64,000 nucleotides of DNA from an uncultured Spirochaetaceae bacterium (lineage in GTDB: Bacteria; Spirochaetota; Spirochaetia; Treponematales; Treponemataceae). The stretch lies in the NCBI GenBank assembly GCA_902799665.1, contig CADCBK010000014.1:64793-128792 (forward strand), written 5' to 3'. Shown in pieces: positions 17,248 through 26,334 of the stretch. The position numbers were made by a program, and so were the translations under genes. The notes below the pieces were generated by a model. The model was not told the DNA's origin and ran no database searches. It saw only the letters and a list, made by a program, of their open reading frames with translations. How positions within the stretch are numbered: position 1 is the first letter of the stretch; every line of letters starts with the position of its first letter.

Positions 17248-18090
17248 ATGAAAAAATTTTTGCTTTCCGCGCTCGTCCTTGCGGCGGGTTTTCTTGCTTT
17301 TGCCTACGACGACTCGCCTTTTATGAAGCCAAACGGAGCGCCCAAAAGCTACACCCAGACAGAATTCACGATAAGCACGAAATTCGGCGACTATTTTAGA
17401 ACTCCCGCCGTAAAATACAAGCACACCTTCAACGAGGCCGGCCTTGAAATCGAGTCCGCCGAATACTCTGTCGCCGGACAGCTTGCCAGCAAAATCGTCT
17501 ACGAATACGGCCCCGGCCAGCAAATCGCCTCGCAAAGCTGCTACGACGCCGACGGAAATCTCTTTTGGAAAGTCAGCGCCATTTTTGACAAGAACGGAAA
17601 AAAGGCAGAAGAAAACGAGTACGACGCCAAAGGCGCCTTGCTGGGAAAGACAATCTACAAGTACGACGGCTCGGACTCCATCGACGAAACCTACTACAAT
17701 TCCCGCGGCGACTTGATTTGGAAGAACACCTACAAGTACAACAGCGAGCAAAAGCTGATTGAAAACTGCTCGTATTTTTCAAACGGCGCCTTGGACGTAA
17801 AGAAAATCTACGTTTACACCAGCGACGGAAAGCTTTCTGAAATCAATTCCTACAACCACTTGAACGAGCAGGTCGCGCGCGAACAGAACATTTACAACGC
17901 GGAAGGGCTTCTTGCAGAATACGCGGTTTACGGCTCGGACGGAAAGCGCCGCTCAAGGGTCTTTTACAAATACGACGCGAACAAAAACGTCATAAAGCAA
18001 ACCACTTACAACATCGCGCAAAAGTTCGGCAACACCGTAAACGAAATGGTAGGCCAGTCGGACTTTGACTACGAATACCCTAATCCGTAA
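17248..18090 (+). CDS. secreted YD/RHS-like repeat protein
   Basis: A 280-residue exported protein. A signal peptide (MKKFLLSALVLAAGFLAFAY) is followed by about seven copies of a 20-24 residue beta repeat with tyrosine/aspartate cores such as 'YDADGNLFWKV', 'YDAKGALLGKT', 'YNSRGDLIWKN'. These look like YD (RHS-like) or MORN-like repeats that stack as beta strands. No enzymatic domain or lipobox is visible, so it is probably a periplasmic or outer-surface binding protein. GGAG precedes the ATG, and a TTGAAA-17-GATAAT promoter lies about 35 nt further up. Its 3' end overlaps the convergent lipoprotein gene by 11 bp. Confidence 0.65.
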   Translation: MKKFLLSALVLAAGFLAFAYDDSPFMKPNGAPKSYTQTEFTISTKFGDYFRTPAVKYKHTFNEAGLEIESAEYSVAGQLASKIVYEYGPGQQIASQSCYDADGNLFWKVSAIFDKNGKKAEENEYDAKGALLGKTIYKYDGSDSIDETYYNSRGDLIWKNTYKYNSEQKLIENCSYFSNGALDVKKIYVYTSDGKLSEINSYNHLNEQVAREQNIYNAEGLLAEYAVYGSDGKRRSRVFYKYDANKNVIKQTTYNIAQKFGNTVNEMVGQSDFDYEYPNP

Positions 18091-19051
18091 AATACTTTGA
18101 AAATTGCGGCTCGGCGCGAACAAATTCCTGGGCCGCGATTTTGTAGTCAATCCAAGTTGAGCTGAACAAAACCTTAAAGCCTGGAATGTAATACAAATCG
18201 GTCGGCGAAACTTTGTCGTAGGCCACGTTCCTGGCCTTAAAGAAGTCGTCGACTTTTTTCACGCACGTTTGCAAAACATAAGCCAAATATGTTGAGCAAA
18301 CAAAATGCTTTTGCTTTTTCGCGGAACTGATGTAGCCCTTCTTTAAATCGCGGCCTCCCAGCTTTGACTTTTCGCGCGGCATTTTCTTTCGCCTAAATCC
18401 TTCCACGCCGACAATCAAATTTTTTGTGGCCCAATACTTTACCTTTTGCTCGGCAAAGTCTTTTTCAAGCATTTTTTTCGCGGCTTCGTATTCTTCGGGC
18501 GTGACTTTTATCGCAAGCGTTGTCTGCGTGGACCTATAGGGATTGCAAAGCTTCATGTACAAATTTTCTTCGGGCAGCAGGCAGCTTTCCTTTTTCAAGT
18601 CCTTTCTTGAATACAGGGTCAAGCCGTAAAAGTCGTCCTCCAGCCCAAAGCCGATTGAAGAATGGCTTGCAAGCTCCGGGTTTGGGTCGGCCAAAATTAT
18701 AAGGTTCTTCAGCATGTTCACGCTTGAAGCCTTGTTGTCGTAGTCTGGATAATACAAGCGCATGAAAATATACTCGCCGTCCAAAGCCTTGTCCCCGGCC
18801 TTTTGCGCAGCGGCTTGAGAGTCTTTCCGCTCGGCGGGATCCGAAAAATCCGCGTCGTAAATCTTAAAGAAATCGTCGCTGGCGTTTATTTCCAAACCGT
18901 CGCTCATTATCTGCGTGCGCTCGTCCACAAATTTGGTGGAACGGCAGGAAGCGAACAAAGCGATAGATAGAAGCAGCGCGGCATGAAGCGCGCGCGGCGC
19001 TAAATTGGCGCCGCCATTTTTATGCATAAAAGTTTTCATATTCATTAACAT
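18080..19051 (-). CDS. lipoprotein with a YiiX-like permuted NlpC/P60 domain
   Basis: A 323-residue lipoprotein (lipobox LFASC near residue 36). A histidine in SHSSIGFG (about residue 130) precedes a cysteine in FVCSTYLAYVLQ (about 255), followed by PTDLYYIPGF. The order His-then-Cys is that of the circularly permuted NlpC/P60 (YiiX/LRAT-like) thiol hydrolases, which act on amide or ester bonds of lipids or peptides. This family call is from motif order only. The reading frame overlaps the end of purN, so it is probably the last gene of the pur operon transcript, although the function does not fit purine synthesis. Confidence 0.5.
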   Translation of the reverse strand: MLMNMKTFMHKNGGANLAPRALHAALLLSIALFASCRSTKFVDERTQIMSDGLEINASDDFFKIYDADFSDPAERKDSQAAAQKAGDKALDGEYIFMRLYYPDYDNKASSVNMLKNLIILADPNPELASHSSIGFGLEDDFYGLTLYSRKDLKKESCLLPEENLYMKLCNPYRSTQTTLAIKVTPEEYEAAKKMLEKDFAEQKVKYWATKNLIVGVEGFRRKKMPREKSKLGGRDLKKGYISSAKKQKHFVCSTYLAYVLQTCVKKVDDFFKARNVAYDKVSPTDLYYIPGFKVLFSSTWIDYKIAAQEFVRAEPQFSKYFTD

Positions 19052-19668
19052 AGCGAAAGAAGGCCTTCGACAATCGCCTCGTGCTCCTTGGGAGCGATTC
19101 GGGCGTAAAGGCTTTCAACAGTGTCGCCCGGCATTACCGGGACTTTTTTTTGGACTAAAATTTTTCCGGTGTCGCAGCCTGAGTCAACCAAGTGGACCGT
19201 GCAGCCGCTTTCCTTTTCGCCGGCGGCAAGAACGGCCTTGTGTACATTTTCGCCCCACATGCCCACTCCTCCGAATTTTGGAAGGAGCGCCGGATGCAAG
19301 TTGATTATGCGGCCAGAATATTCCTGCACAATGCCGCCGCTCAAAACGCTAAGGTAGCCGGCCAAGACGATTATGTCGGCCTTGCATTCCTTGCAGGCCT
19401 CCAGCGTCGCGTCGCTAACTGCGAGCATTTTTTCTTCGCGGCTTAAGGCGGCGGCTTTTTCCTTTCCTAAAACGCTTACCGGGCTTTTTACCGCCGTCGG
19501 AATCCCGGCCGCCGCGGCGCGCTCCAAGGCGTAGGCGCTTTTTGTGTTGGAGACAACCAAAACAATTTTGTAAGGACAAGCGGCCGCCGACTTTTGGTAG
19601 TCAATCAAGGCCTGCAAATTAGTTCCGCCGCCAGACACCAAGACCGCGACGCGCTTAACTTCCGCCAT
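19045..19668 (-). CDS. purN: phosphoribosylglycinamide formyltransferase
   Basis: A 207-residue PurN that formylates GAR with 10-formyl-THF, step 3 of purine synthesis. VAVLVSGGGTNLQALID binds the substrate phosphate. The catalytic asparagine, histidine and aspartate are in INLHPALLPKF and HLVDSGCDTGKI. The usual 'HGHG'-type loop after the NLHP motif appears as GGVGMWGENVHKAVL, typical of the spirochaete/Gram-positive forms with the histidine further on. It begins 3 bp after purM. Confidence 0.92.
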   Translation of the reverse strand: MAEVKRVAVLVSGGGTNLQALIDYQKSAAACPYKIVLVVSNTKSAYALERAAAAGIPTAVKSPVSVLGKEKAAALSREEKMLAVSDATLEACKECKADIIVLAGYLSVLSGGIVQEYSGRIINLHPALLPKFGGVGMWGENVHKAVLAAGEKESGCTVHLVDSGCDTGKILVQKKVPVMPGDTVESLYARIAPKEHEAIVEGLLSLC

Positions 19669-19671
19669 TCC

Positions 19672-20763
19672 TTAGTCCTCAAACAAGAGAGCGTCTTTTT
19701 GGCTTTGGACGGGACCGGCGGCTTTTGCCACGCGGCCAATCTTGTAGGCCTTCATGTCCGGGATGCCGGGCTTTGAGTATTGGCTTGCGTTCTTGTTGAA
19801 CATTTCGATTATCTTGTCCGCGTCCTTGTTGGCCACGGCAAGCACAAAGCCTATTCCCATGTTGAAGGTGTTGTAAACTTTTTCAACGTCGGCGCCGCGC
19901 TTTATCAGCTCGCCAAAGACCGGCGGGATGTCCCAAGAGCCGCGGTTGATGACGGAAATCAACTGCTTTTGTCCGGCCTCGGCTTTTGGATACATTCGGG
20001 GAATGTTTTCGTAAAAGCCGCCGCCTGTAACGTGCACCATTCCGTGAACGCTCTTGCGGAATTTTTTAAGAACCTGCATGACAGGCTTTACGTAAATGCG
20101 CGTCGGCGTAAGCAAAACTTCACCGATTGTTTTTCCTGTTTCCTTTCCGTTCAATATGAAAGGCTCGTTAAAGTCCTTGACCAACTGGCGGACAAGAGAA
20201 AAGCCGTTTGAGTGGACGCCGGTAGAAGAAAGGCCAATAAGCGTGTCGCCTTCCTTGATGTCCTTTCCGGTAATCATTTCGTTTTTGTCGCCGACGCCTA
20301 CGCCAAAGCCCGCAAGGTCGTACTTTCCAACGTCGTAAAAGCCCGGCATTTCGGCAGTCTCGCCGCCAAGCAAGGCGCAGCCGGTTTGAAGGCAGCCTTC
20401 CGCCACGCCCTTTACAAGTTCGGCGGCGACAGGGGCTTCAAGCTTTCCGCAAGCGACGTAATCCAAGAAGAACAAGGTTTGCACGCCAGAGCACAAAATG
20501 TCGTTCACGCTCATGGCCACGCAGTCGATTCCGACGGTGTCGTATTTTTTCATTTGAAAGGCGATGTCAAGCTTTGTGCCGACGCCGTCCGTTCCGCTTA
20601 CCATGACAGGATTTTTTATTCCCTTGGGAACGGAGAACATTCCGTTAAAGCTTCCAAGGTCGCTGAGCAAGCCGGGAATGGCAGTTTGCTTCGCGTATTT
20701 TTTATACTCGCTTACCGCGCGGTATCCTTCCTCAACGTCAACGCCAGACTCTTTGTAATCCAT
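19672..20763 (-). CDS. purM: phosphoribosylformylglycinamidine cyclo-ligase (AIR synthetase)
   Basis: A 363-residue PurM, the ATP-dependent ring closure to aminoimidazole ribonucleotide, step 5 of purine synthesis. GTDGVGTKLDIAFQM and VAMSVNDILCSGVQTLFFLDY are the conserved nucleotide- and metal-binding segments, and LLGGETAEMPGFY is the family signature. About 20 residues at the end (KIGRVAKAAGPVQSQKDALLFED) extend past the shortest family members. It begins 9 bp after purF in the operon. Confidence 0.93.
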   Translation of the reverse strand: MDYKESGVDVEEGYRAVSEYKKYAKQTAIPGLLSDLGSFNGMFSVPKGIKNPVMVSGTDGVGTKLDIAFQMKKYDTVGIDCVAMSVNDILCSGVQTLFFLDYVACGKLEAPVAAELVKGVAEGCLQTGCALLGGETAEMPGFYDVGKYDLAGFGVGVGDKNEMITGKDIKEGDTLIGLSSTGVHSNGFSLVRQLVKDFNEPFILNGKETGKTIGEVLLTPTRIYVKPVMQVLKKFRKSVHGMVHVTGGGFYENIPRMYPKAEAGQKQLISVINRGSWDIPPVFGELIKRGADVEKVYNTFNMGIGFVLAVANKDADKIIEMFNKNASQYSKPGIPDMKAYKIGRVAKAAGPVQSQKDALLFED

Positions 20764-20772
20764 ATTGTTCTC

Positions 20773-22230
20773 CTATTCGCTAATTTTTTTACCATTAAGT
20801 TCGCCGGGAACGCTCATCGGATATTCGCCGGTAAAGCAGCCCTTGCAGTAGCCAAAGTTTTCGGGGCTGCACGAGCGCAAGGCCTCCAGCATTCCCTCGA
20901 CCGAAATAAAGGCCAAGGAATCCGCTCCGATTTCCTTGCGGATTTCGTCAACGTCGTGCGCGCTGGAAATAAGCTCGGCGCGGCTTGGCGTGTCGATTCC
21001 AAAGTAGCAAGGAAATTTCACCGGCGGGCTGGAAACCCTAAAGTGCACTTCCTTGGCGCCCGCGCGGCGCAAGATTTGGATCAAGCGGCGGCTGGTCGTT
21101 CCGCGAACGATTGAGTCGTCGATTACGACAACGCTCTTTCCGTCAAGCTCCGACTTAAGCGCGTTGAGTTTTACGTAAACCATGTTCTCGCGCTCTTTTT
21201 GCGTCGGCGCGATGAAAGTGCGGCCGATGTACTTGTTCTTTACAATCGCGTTTGAATAGGGAATGCCCGCCGCGCGCGCGTATCCGATGGCCGCTCCCAA
21301 GCCGCTGTCAGGAACGCCCACGACGATGTCGGCCTTGACCGGGCTTTCCTTGGCGAGCGTCGCGCCCATTCTGTGCCGCGCCTCCTCGACAGAAATTCCG
21401 TCCATGACAGTGTCGGGACGCGCGAAGTAAACGTATTCAAAAATGCAGCTTCTCTTTGAAGTCTTTTCTCCAAACTCAAACGACAAAACTCCGTCGTCGT
21501 TTATGATTACGATTTCGCCCGGAAGAATGTCGCGGACAAAAGTTCCGTTCACAGCGTCAATCGCGCAAGACTCGCTGGACAAAATCCAGCCCTTTCCGCC
21601 GTCAAGCTTTCCAAGGCAAAGGGGCCTGATGCCGTTTGGGTCGCGAGCGCCGACCAAACCGTTTTCGGTAAGGACGCAAAGCGCGAACGAGCCTTTTATC
21701 ATTTGGATTGTGTCGGTAAGCGCGCGCTCAAGGCCTTTTTTGTAGCTTTTCGCGATGAGCTTTACGATAACTTCTGTGTCGCTTGAGGAGTTGAATGTGC
21801 TTCCCGTTTCCTCAAGCATTTCGCGGAGCTGCTCGTAGTTGACCAGTTGGCCGTTGTGAGCGACGGCCACGCTTCCAAGCTTCATTTGGCTTACCATCGG
21901 CTGCGCGTTCTCCACGCCTTTTCCGCCGGCGGTGGAATAGCGCACGTGGCCTACCGCCGCGTAGCCCGAAAGATTTTTTATGTCGTCTTGGCTAAAAATG
22001 TCGCCGACAAGGCCAACGTCTTTTTTTACCTTGATTTCGTTTCCGTCGTAGACAGCGATTCCGGCGGATTCCTGTCCGCGGTGCTGCAAGGAGTAAAGGC
22101 CAAAGTAGCAAGTCGCGGCGGGATTAAGGTCTTTGGGAAGCTTTCCGTCCTCGCCCTTGTTTATGTAAACGCCGTAAACGCCGCACTCGTCATGCAGCTT
22201 GTCGTCAAAGTTCTCTTGCATTTGAATCAT
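20773..22230 (-). CDS. purF: amidophosphoribosyltransferase
   Basis: A 485-residue PurF, the committing step of purine synthesis (PRPP plus glutamine to phosphoribosylamine). The Ntn glutaminase begins at the cysteine in DECGVYGVY after a 15-residue propeptide. The phosphoribosyltransferase signature is VVVIDDSIVRGTTSRR. Cysteines in SCIFEYVYFARPD, FPCYFGIDTP and YCKGCFTGEYP match the four ligands of the [4Fe-4S] cluster in the Bacillus-type enzyme, which makes it oxygen-labile and fits an anaerobe. Its ATG overlaps the purE stop (ATGA). Confidence 0.94.
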   Translation of the reverse strand: MIQMQENFDDKLHDECGVYGVYINKGEDGKLPKDLNPAATCYFGLYSLQHRGQESAGIAVYDGNEIKVKKDVGLVGDIFSQDDIKNLSGYAAVGHVRYSTAGGKGVENAQPMVSQMKLGSVAVAHNGQLVNYEQLREMLEETGSTFNSSSDTEVIVKLIAKSYKKGLERALTDTIQMIKGSFALCVLTENGLVGARDPNGIRPLCLGKLDGGKGWILSSESCAIDAVNGTFVRDILPGEIVIINDDGVLSFEFGEKTSKRSCIFEYVYFARPDTVMDGISVEEARHRMGATLAKESPVKADIVVGVPDSGLGAAIGYARAAGIPYSNAIVKNKYIGRTFIAPTQKERENMVYVKLNALKSELDGKSVVVIDDSIVRGTTSRRLIQILRRAGAKEVHFRVSSPPVKFPCYFGIDTPSRAELISSAHDVDEIRKEIGADSLAFISVEGMLEALRSCSPENFGYCKGCFTGEYPMSVPGELNGKKISE

Positions 22231-22718
22231 AGCTCAATGTCCTTGGCGGCTTTCGCGTCGTCGGCCAATTTTTTTCTAAAGGCCAAAAGCTTTTCCTTTA
22301 GCTCAGGATATTTTATTGAAAGAATTTGAACGGCCAAATAAGCGGCGTTCTTTGCGTTTCCGATTCCGACTGTCGCCACGGGAATTTGCGGAGGCATTTG
22401 AACGATGGAAAGGAGCGCGTCCATTCCGCCCAAACCGTTGGACTTTTCCGACACGCACTCAAGCGGAACTCCGATTACAGGGAGCGTAGTCATTCCGGCC
22501 ACAACGCCTGGAAGCGCCGCCGCCAAGCCTGCCCCGGCGATAATCACTTCAAAGCCGTCAGCCTCAACTTGGCTCACAGTCTGTCGCAAGAGCTCGCCGG
22601 CCCTGTGCGCGGAAATAACAAAAGCCTTGTATTCAACGCCAAATTCTTTCAATACGGCGGCGGCTTTTTTCATAGATTCTGTGTCGGATTTTGACCCAAA
22701 AAAGATAGCGACTTTCAT
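22227..22718 (-). CDS. purE: N5-carboxyaminoimidazole ribonucleotide mutase or AIR carboxylase
   Basis: A 163-residue PurE. FFGSKSDTESMKKA binds the substrate phosphate, SAHRAGELL holds the catalytic histidine, and VIIAGAGLAAALPGVVAG follows. Spirochaete PurE enzymes can be class II (direct CO2 use, no PurK). No purK is adjacent, which agrees, but the class cannot be fixed from sequence alone here. It is the first gene of purE-F-M-N. A TTGATT-17-TAGTAT promoter ends 6 nt before the ATG. Confidence 0.92.
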   Translation of the reverse strand: MKVAIFFGSKSDTESMKKAAAVLKEFGVEYKAFVISAHRAGELLRQTVSQVEADGFEVIIAGAGLAAALPGVVAGMTTLPVIGVPLECVSEKSNGLGGMDALLSIVQMPPQIPVATVGIGNAKNAAYLAVQILSIKYPELKEKLLAFRKKLADDAKAAKDIEL

Positions 22719-22724
22719 AAAAAG

Positions 22725-22753
22725 ATACTATCAGATTTGGACTTTAAAATCAA
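22725..22753 (-). promoter_or_regulatory. sigma-70 promoter of the pur operon, leaderless
   Basis: -35 TTGATT at 22748-22753, 17-bp spacer, -10 TAGTAT at 22725-22730, and 6 nt to the purE ATG. Confidence 0.7.
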
Positions 22754-22836
22754 GTACGGCTCCTCCCGTGTTTTTTGTAAGCAAAACCACAACAGTATGC
22801 TCGAGCGGATTTCGCGCAAGCGCGGCGAGTTTCCGG

Positions 22837-23625
22837 TTACACGTACTGCTTGACCGAACCGGCCCAGATTTTCACCGACAGGCTGTTGGGAAGGTGGCGC
22901 TGGAGCCAGGCCACGACGCGGACGGCAAAGCGGTAAATCGAAACGGCCTTTCCGCGCCGCGCGTCTTTTATCGCCTTTGCGGCGACCTTGTCGGCGGTTA
23001 CTATCAGCGGGAACTTTACCTTGACGCCGTTAAGCTTTTCGGGCAAAAGCGCGGTTTTAATCCAGCCAGGGCAAACGGCGGTGACTACGATTCCCGACTC
23101 GCGAAGCTCTTCGCGAAGCGCGCGGGTGTAGCTGTAAACAAAGGCCTTTGTGGCCGCGTAAAGGTTCATGTAAGGAAGCGGGCTAAAGGCGGCCTGCGAC
23201 GCAACGTTAACGATGCGGTCGCCGGCCTTCATGTATGGAACGCAAATGTTGCAAAGCGAGGCGATGGCCGCGCAATGCGTGTTCACGCTTGCGGAAAGCT
23301 CCTCGGTTGAAAAATTCTTTGACTCGCCAAAGCGGCCCACGCCGGCGTTGTTGATTAGCCAGCGGATTTGAAGCGCGGACTTTTTTTCTTCCGCCTTTAA
23401 TTTGTCGCTGAGTTTTGAAAAGGATTTTATGTCGGACAAGTCCATTTTAAGCGGAACGATTTTCGCGCCAAAATCGGCCTTTAAGCCTTCAAGCTTTTCG
23501 ACGTTGCGGCCAATCGCCCAGACTTCGTCAACGTCACCGATGACTTGCTTGACAAACTCTTTTCCAAGTCCGCCAGACGCTCCAGTAATAATAGCGATGC
23601 TTTTTGCGCTTGCGCTGCCGCTCAT
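22837..23625 (-). CDS. short-chain dehydrogenase/reductase
   Basis: A 262-residue classical SDR, an NAD(P)H-dependent oxidoreductase of unknown substrate. The Rossmann motif is TGASGGLGKEF. NNAGVG follows, then the catalytic set of Ser in NVASQAAF, Tyr and Lys in YAATKAF, and the PGWIKT loop. The C-terminus carries two arginine-rich helices (YRFAVRVVAWLQRHLP), as in membrane-associated SDRs that act on lipids or sterol-like compounds. GGGGG lies before the ATG. It is in the same direction as the LysR gene, 34 bp away. Confidence 0.85.
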   Translation of the reverse strand: MSGSASAKSIAIITGASGGLGKEFVKQVIGDVDEVWAIGRNVEKLEGLKADFGAKIVPLKMDLSDIKSFSKLSDKLKAEEKKSALQIRWLINNAGVGRFGESKNFSTEELSASVNTHCAAIASLCNICVPYMKAGDRIVNVASQAAFSPLPYMNLYAATKAFVYSYTRALREELRESGIVVTAVCPGWIKTALLPEKLNGVKVKFPLIVTADKVAAKAIKDARRGKAVSIYRFAVRVVAWLQRHLPNSLSVKIWAGSVKQYV

Positions 23626-23659
23626 TTTGATTCCCCCACCACTTTTTTAGATATAAGAA

Positions 23660-24592
23660 TTATTTTATCATTATAGCGCGAGTTTCAGAATTTGTCACGC
23701 TTTTTTTTTGCGCATCCCCTTCTATCACCATCTTTTCCAGGGCCTCGATTGGGGCGCCGATGCGCTTGTCTTTGCAAACAATAAGCTGGGAATAAATCTC
23801 AAAGTCGGCGCCATTCCAAGGAAGGCGCTTTGGTTTTTTTGCCTTGACCTCGGCGCGGGCGGCCATCTCGGGCATAAAGGCCACGCCCAGCTGGTTGATC
23901 GCAAACTGCTTTAGCACTTCTTTGCTGCTGGTTTCCAGCGCGACGCGGGGCGCGATTCCGGCGCGCTTTAGGTCTTCCAAAAGCATGCGCCTAAAGTTGC
24001 AGTTGTGCCCTGTAAGCAAAAGGGGAACGTCCGCAAGGTCTTTTTCGGTTACGCTCGCCTTCTTTGCAAGCGGATGGTTGGGGTTGGCGAAAAAGGCCAG
24101 CTCTTCGCGCTTTTTTTGCAAAAGCAAAAGGCCTTCCTCTTCTATAATCGGGTTTAGCGTGTAAACCAAATCCAAGGCGCCGTTTTTTAGCATTTGCGGA
24201 AAAGTGTCGTGGTTTATAAAAGAAATTTGTATGTCAACCTTGGGGTACTTTTTGCGGTACTTTAAAAGAATTTTTGGAAGAAGGTCGTAGCACATCGACT
24301 CGGAAACGCCAAGCTTTATGATTCCGCAAGGCTCCTTTGACGGCGGAACTTCCAAAAAAATTTCGCGCTTTAGCTGGAGCATTTTTTCGGCGTAGCCGCA
24401 AAGCTTTTCGCCTTCCGCGGTAAGGACGATGGACTTTCCAAGCCGCTCGAACAAGAGGCAGCCCAGCTCGTCTTCAAGTCCCTTTATTTGCGCCGTGACG
24501 GTTGACTGCGCGTAGCCCAGAATGTTTCCCGCCGTGGTGAAGTTTTTTGTCTCCGCGATTTTCAAAAAGGTTTCAAGTTGAAAGATGTTCAT
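23660..24592 (-). CDS. LysR family transcriptional regulator
   Basis: A 310-residue LysR protein. The N-terminal winged HTH is typical (FLKIAETKNFTTAGNILGYAQSTVTAQIKGLEDELGCLLFER), and residues 90-295 form the two-lobed effector domain. Effector unknown. It diverges from a three-gene ABC exporter, and a 20-bp palindrome with the LysR-type T-N11-A spacing sits between them, so it most likely controls that exporter. GGAGG precedes the ATG. The last residues are enriched in lysine. Confidence 0.88.
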   Translation of the reverse strand: MNIFQLETFLKIAETKNFTTAGNILGYAQSTVTAQIKGLEDELGCLLFERLGKSIVLTAEGEKLCGYAEKMLQLKREIFLEVPPSKEPCGIIKLGVSESMCYDLLPKILLKYRKKYPKVDIQISFINHDTFPQMLKNGALDLVYTLNPIIEEEGLLLLQKKREELAFFANPNHPLAKKASVTEKDLADVPLLLTGHNCNFRRMLLEDLKRAGIAPRVALETSSKEVLKQFAINQLGVAFMPEMAARAEVKAKKPKRLPWNGADFEIYSQLIVCKDKRIGAPIEALEKMVIEGDAQKKSVTNSETRAIMIK

Positions 24593-24648
24593 TCCGCCTC
24601 CTTTGCGCCTAAAAATCTTGACAAGCCAAAAACTCTGGCCGCCCCAAA

Positions 24649-24674
24649 AGGCCGCCGCATTTTCGGCCTTTTTA
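24649..24674. terminator. terminator-like hairpin in the lysR-ABC divergent region
   Basis: GGCCG pairs with CGGCC around a short loop, followed by five Ts on the plus strand and four on the minus strand. It could insulate the two promoters. Confidence 0.4.
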
Positions 24675-24689
24675 TCATTATATTTTTCG

Positions 24690-24709
24690 ATTATTCCATT
24701 CGGAATAAT
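24690..24709. promoter_or_regulatory. 20-bp palindrome, likely LysR operator
   Basis: ATTATTCC-ATTC-GGAATAAT is a perfect 8-4-8 palindrome containing T-N11-A. It lies just upstream of the ABC exporter -35 box in the divergent region. Confidence 0.6.
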
Positions 24710-24713
24710 TCAT

Positions 24714-24742
24714 TTTACTAATTGTTAATTTTTCGCTATTAT
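24714..24742 (+). promoter_or_regulatory. promoter of the ABC exporter operon
   Basis: -35 TTTACT at 24714-24719, 17-bp spacer, -10 TATTAT at 24737-24742. GGAGG precedes the ATG at 24772, so this mRNA has a leader. Confidence 0.6.
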
Positions 24743-24771
24743 ACAGAAAAACAAACGGAGGTTCAAGCAAA

Positions 24772-25554
24772 ATGAGCGTAATCGCAAACAATTTGACAAA
24801 AATTTACAGGCTAAAGAAAAAATCCTTCAAGACCGCCGTGGACAAGGTTTCGTTCGAAATCCCGGACGGACAAATCACGGCCTTTGTAGGCCCCAACGGC
24901 GCCGGAAAGTCAACGACGATAAAAATGCTCACAGGCATTCTCACGCCAGACGGCGGAAGCGTCAGCATAAACGGCTTGGCCTACCCCAAGGACCGCAAAA
25001 GGATAATGCTAAAAATCGGAACGGTATTCGGACAAAAAAGCGTTTTGTGCTGGGACATTCCGGTCTTGGACACGCTAAAGCTCTTTAAAGACATGTACGG
25101 CGTTCCCGAGGCGGACTACAAGCGCAACATGGAAATGTTCACCGACATTCTTGGCCTTGACGAATTCATAAACCAGCCGCCGCGCCTTTTGAGCCTTGGC
25201 CAAAGAATGAAGGCCGACCTTGCGGCGTCGCTCCTCCACAACCCGGAGATTTTGTTCTTGGACGAACCGACAATCGGAATCGACGTTCTTTCCAAGGAAC
25301 GAATCCGAAACTTTATTTTGCAAGTCAACAAGGAGCGAAAGACGACCGTCATTTTGACAACCCACGACGTTTCGGACATTGAAACGCTCTGCGAAAAAAT
25401 GATGGTAATCGACAAGGGCGTTTTGCTTTACGACGGAAACTTGACGGAACTCAAGGCGCTGTACAAGACGACAGACCTTGAGGAAATCATCAAGAAGATT
25501 TATTTGAACGGAATCATCAGACAGGGAGAAGAGGACAATGCGCAAGTATCTTGA
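24772..25554 (+). CDS. ABC exporter ATP-binding protein
   Basis: A 260-residue ATPase subunit. Walker A GPNGAGKST, Q-loop GTVFGQKS, signature LSLGQRMKADL (the LSxGQ variant typical of ABC-2 exporters of the viologen/daunorubicin type), Walker B ILFLDEPT and the H-loop histidine in TTHDVSD. It powers export through the next two membrane proteins, and its end overlaps the first permease by 17 bp. The substrate is unknown; relatives export drugs, lipids or antibiotics. Confidence 0.9.
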   Translation: MSVIANNLTKIYRLKKKSFKTAVDKVSFEIPDGQITAFVGPNGAGKSTTIKMLTGILTPDGGSVSINGLAYPKDRKRIMLKIGTVFGQKSVLCWDIPVLDTLKLFKDMYGVPEADYKRNMEMFTDILGLDEFINQPPRLLSLGQRMKADLAASLLHNPEILFLDEPTIGIDVLSKERIRNFILQVNKERKTTVILTTHDVSDIETLCEKMMVIDKGVLLYDGNLTELKALYKTTDLEEIIKKIYLNGIIRQGEEDNAQVS

Positions 25555-26329
25555 TTACATAATAATTGGAATAAAGGAGCGCGTCGCTTACAAGAGCTCA
25601 ATTTGGGCGGGCTTTTTGTCAAAGGTCGTCTACCTTTACATGCAGTACTGCTTGTGGTCCGCGCTCTTTATGTCGCAGGCAAAAGTTCCGCTTGCGATGA
25701 CAAAGGAAGGAACCTTGCGCTACGTGATTGTGGCAACAATCATCTCTAGCTTTATGGAGTGCGACGCGATTTTGTGGATAAACGAACAAATCCACACGGG
25801 CGACATCGCCGTTCAGCTTATAAGGCCGATAAACTTTAACGCGCTTGTGTTCGCCAAGCACGTCGGAGCGAGCGTAGCGCGATTTTTGTCTTGCTGCCTT
25901 CCGCTGGCAATCGCAGCAGCGCTCTTTTTTAGGATGCCGCTTGTTTGCGCGGAACAGCTGCCATTTGCGGCCGCGTCGGTTTTGCTTTCTTACGCGATAC
26001 AGTTTTTGTATTCGCTTGTCATCGGCTTGATGGCCTTTTGGCTTATCGTCACTTGGCCGCTCAACATGTTGATGGGAGCGTTTTACAAATTGCTTTCGGG
26101 CTCATGGATTCCCTGCGCGATGTTCCCGGACTTTCTAAAAACGCTCAACGCCTTTTTGCCCTTCCGGGCGATGTACGAAATTCCCGTTACGATAATTACA
26201 AGCCCGATGGACGCAAAGACGATCTGCGCAAAACTGGCTGTCCAGATTTTTTGGCTTTTGATTTTGTTCGCCCTTACAAAAATAACCTGGGCGGTCGGAA
26301 CAAAGAAACTTGTAGTTCAAGGTGGTTAA
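25538..26329 (+). CDS. ABC-2 type permease, first subunit
   Basis: A 263-residue membrane protein with six predicted helices and the cytoplasmic 'IHTGDIAVQLIRPINF' segment. That segment (G-x-[IL]-x-x-x-[LI]-x-R-P-[IL]) marks the ABC-2 permeases that work as unlike pairs (PF06182-like). It overlaps the ATPase gene and is followed by the second permease after a 73-bp gap that holds two stem-loops. Confidence 0.85.
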   Translation: MRKYLDYIIIGIKERVAYKSSIWAGFLSKVVYLYMQYCLWSALFMSQAKVPLAMTKEGTLRYVIVATIISSFMECDAILWINEQIHTGDIAVQLIRPINFNALVFAKHVGASVARFLSCCLPLAIAAALFFRMPLVCAEQLPFAAASVLLSYAIQFLYSLVIGLMAFWLIVTWPLNMLMGAFYKLLSGSWIPCAMFPDFLKTLNAFLPFRAMYEIPVTIITSPMDAKTICAKLAVQIFWLLILFALTKITWAVGTKKLVVQGG

Positions 26330-26334
26330 GTTAA

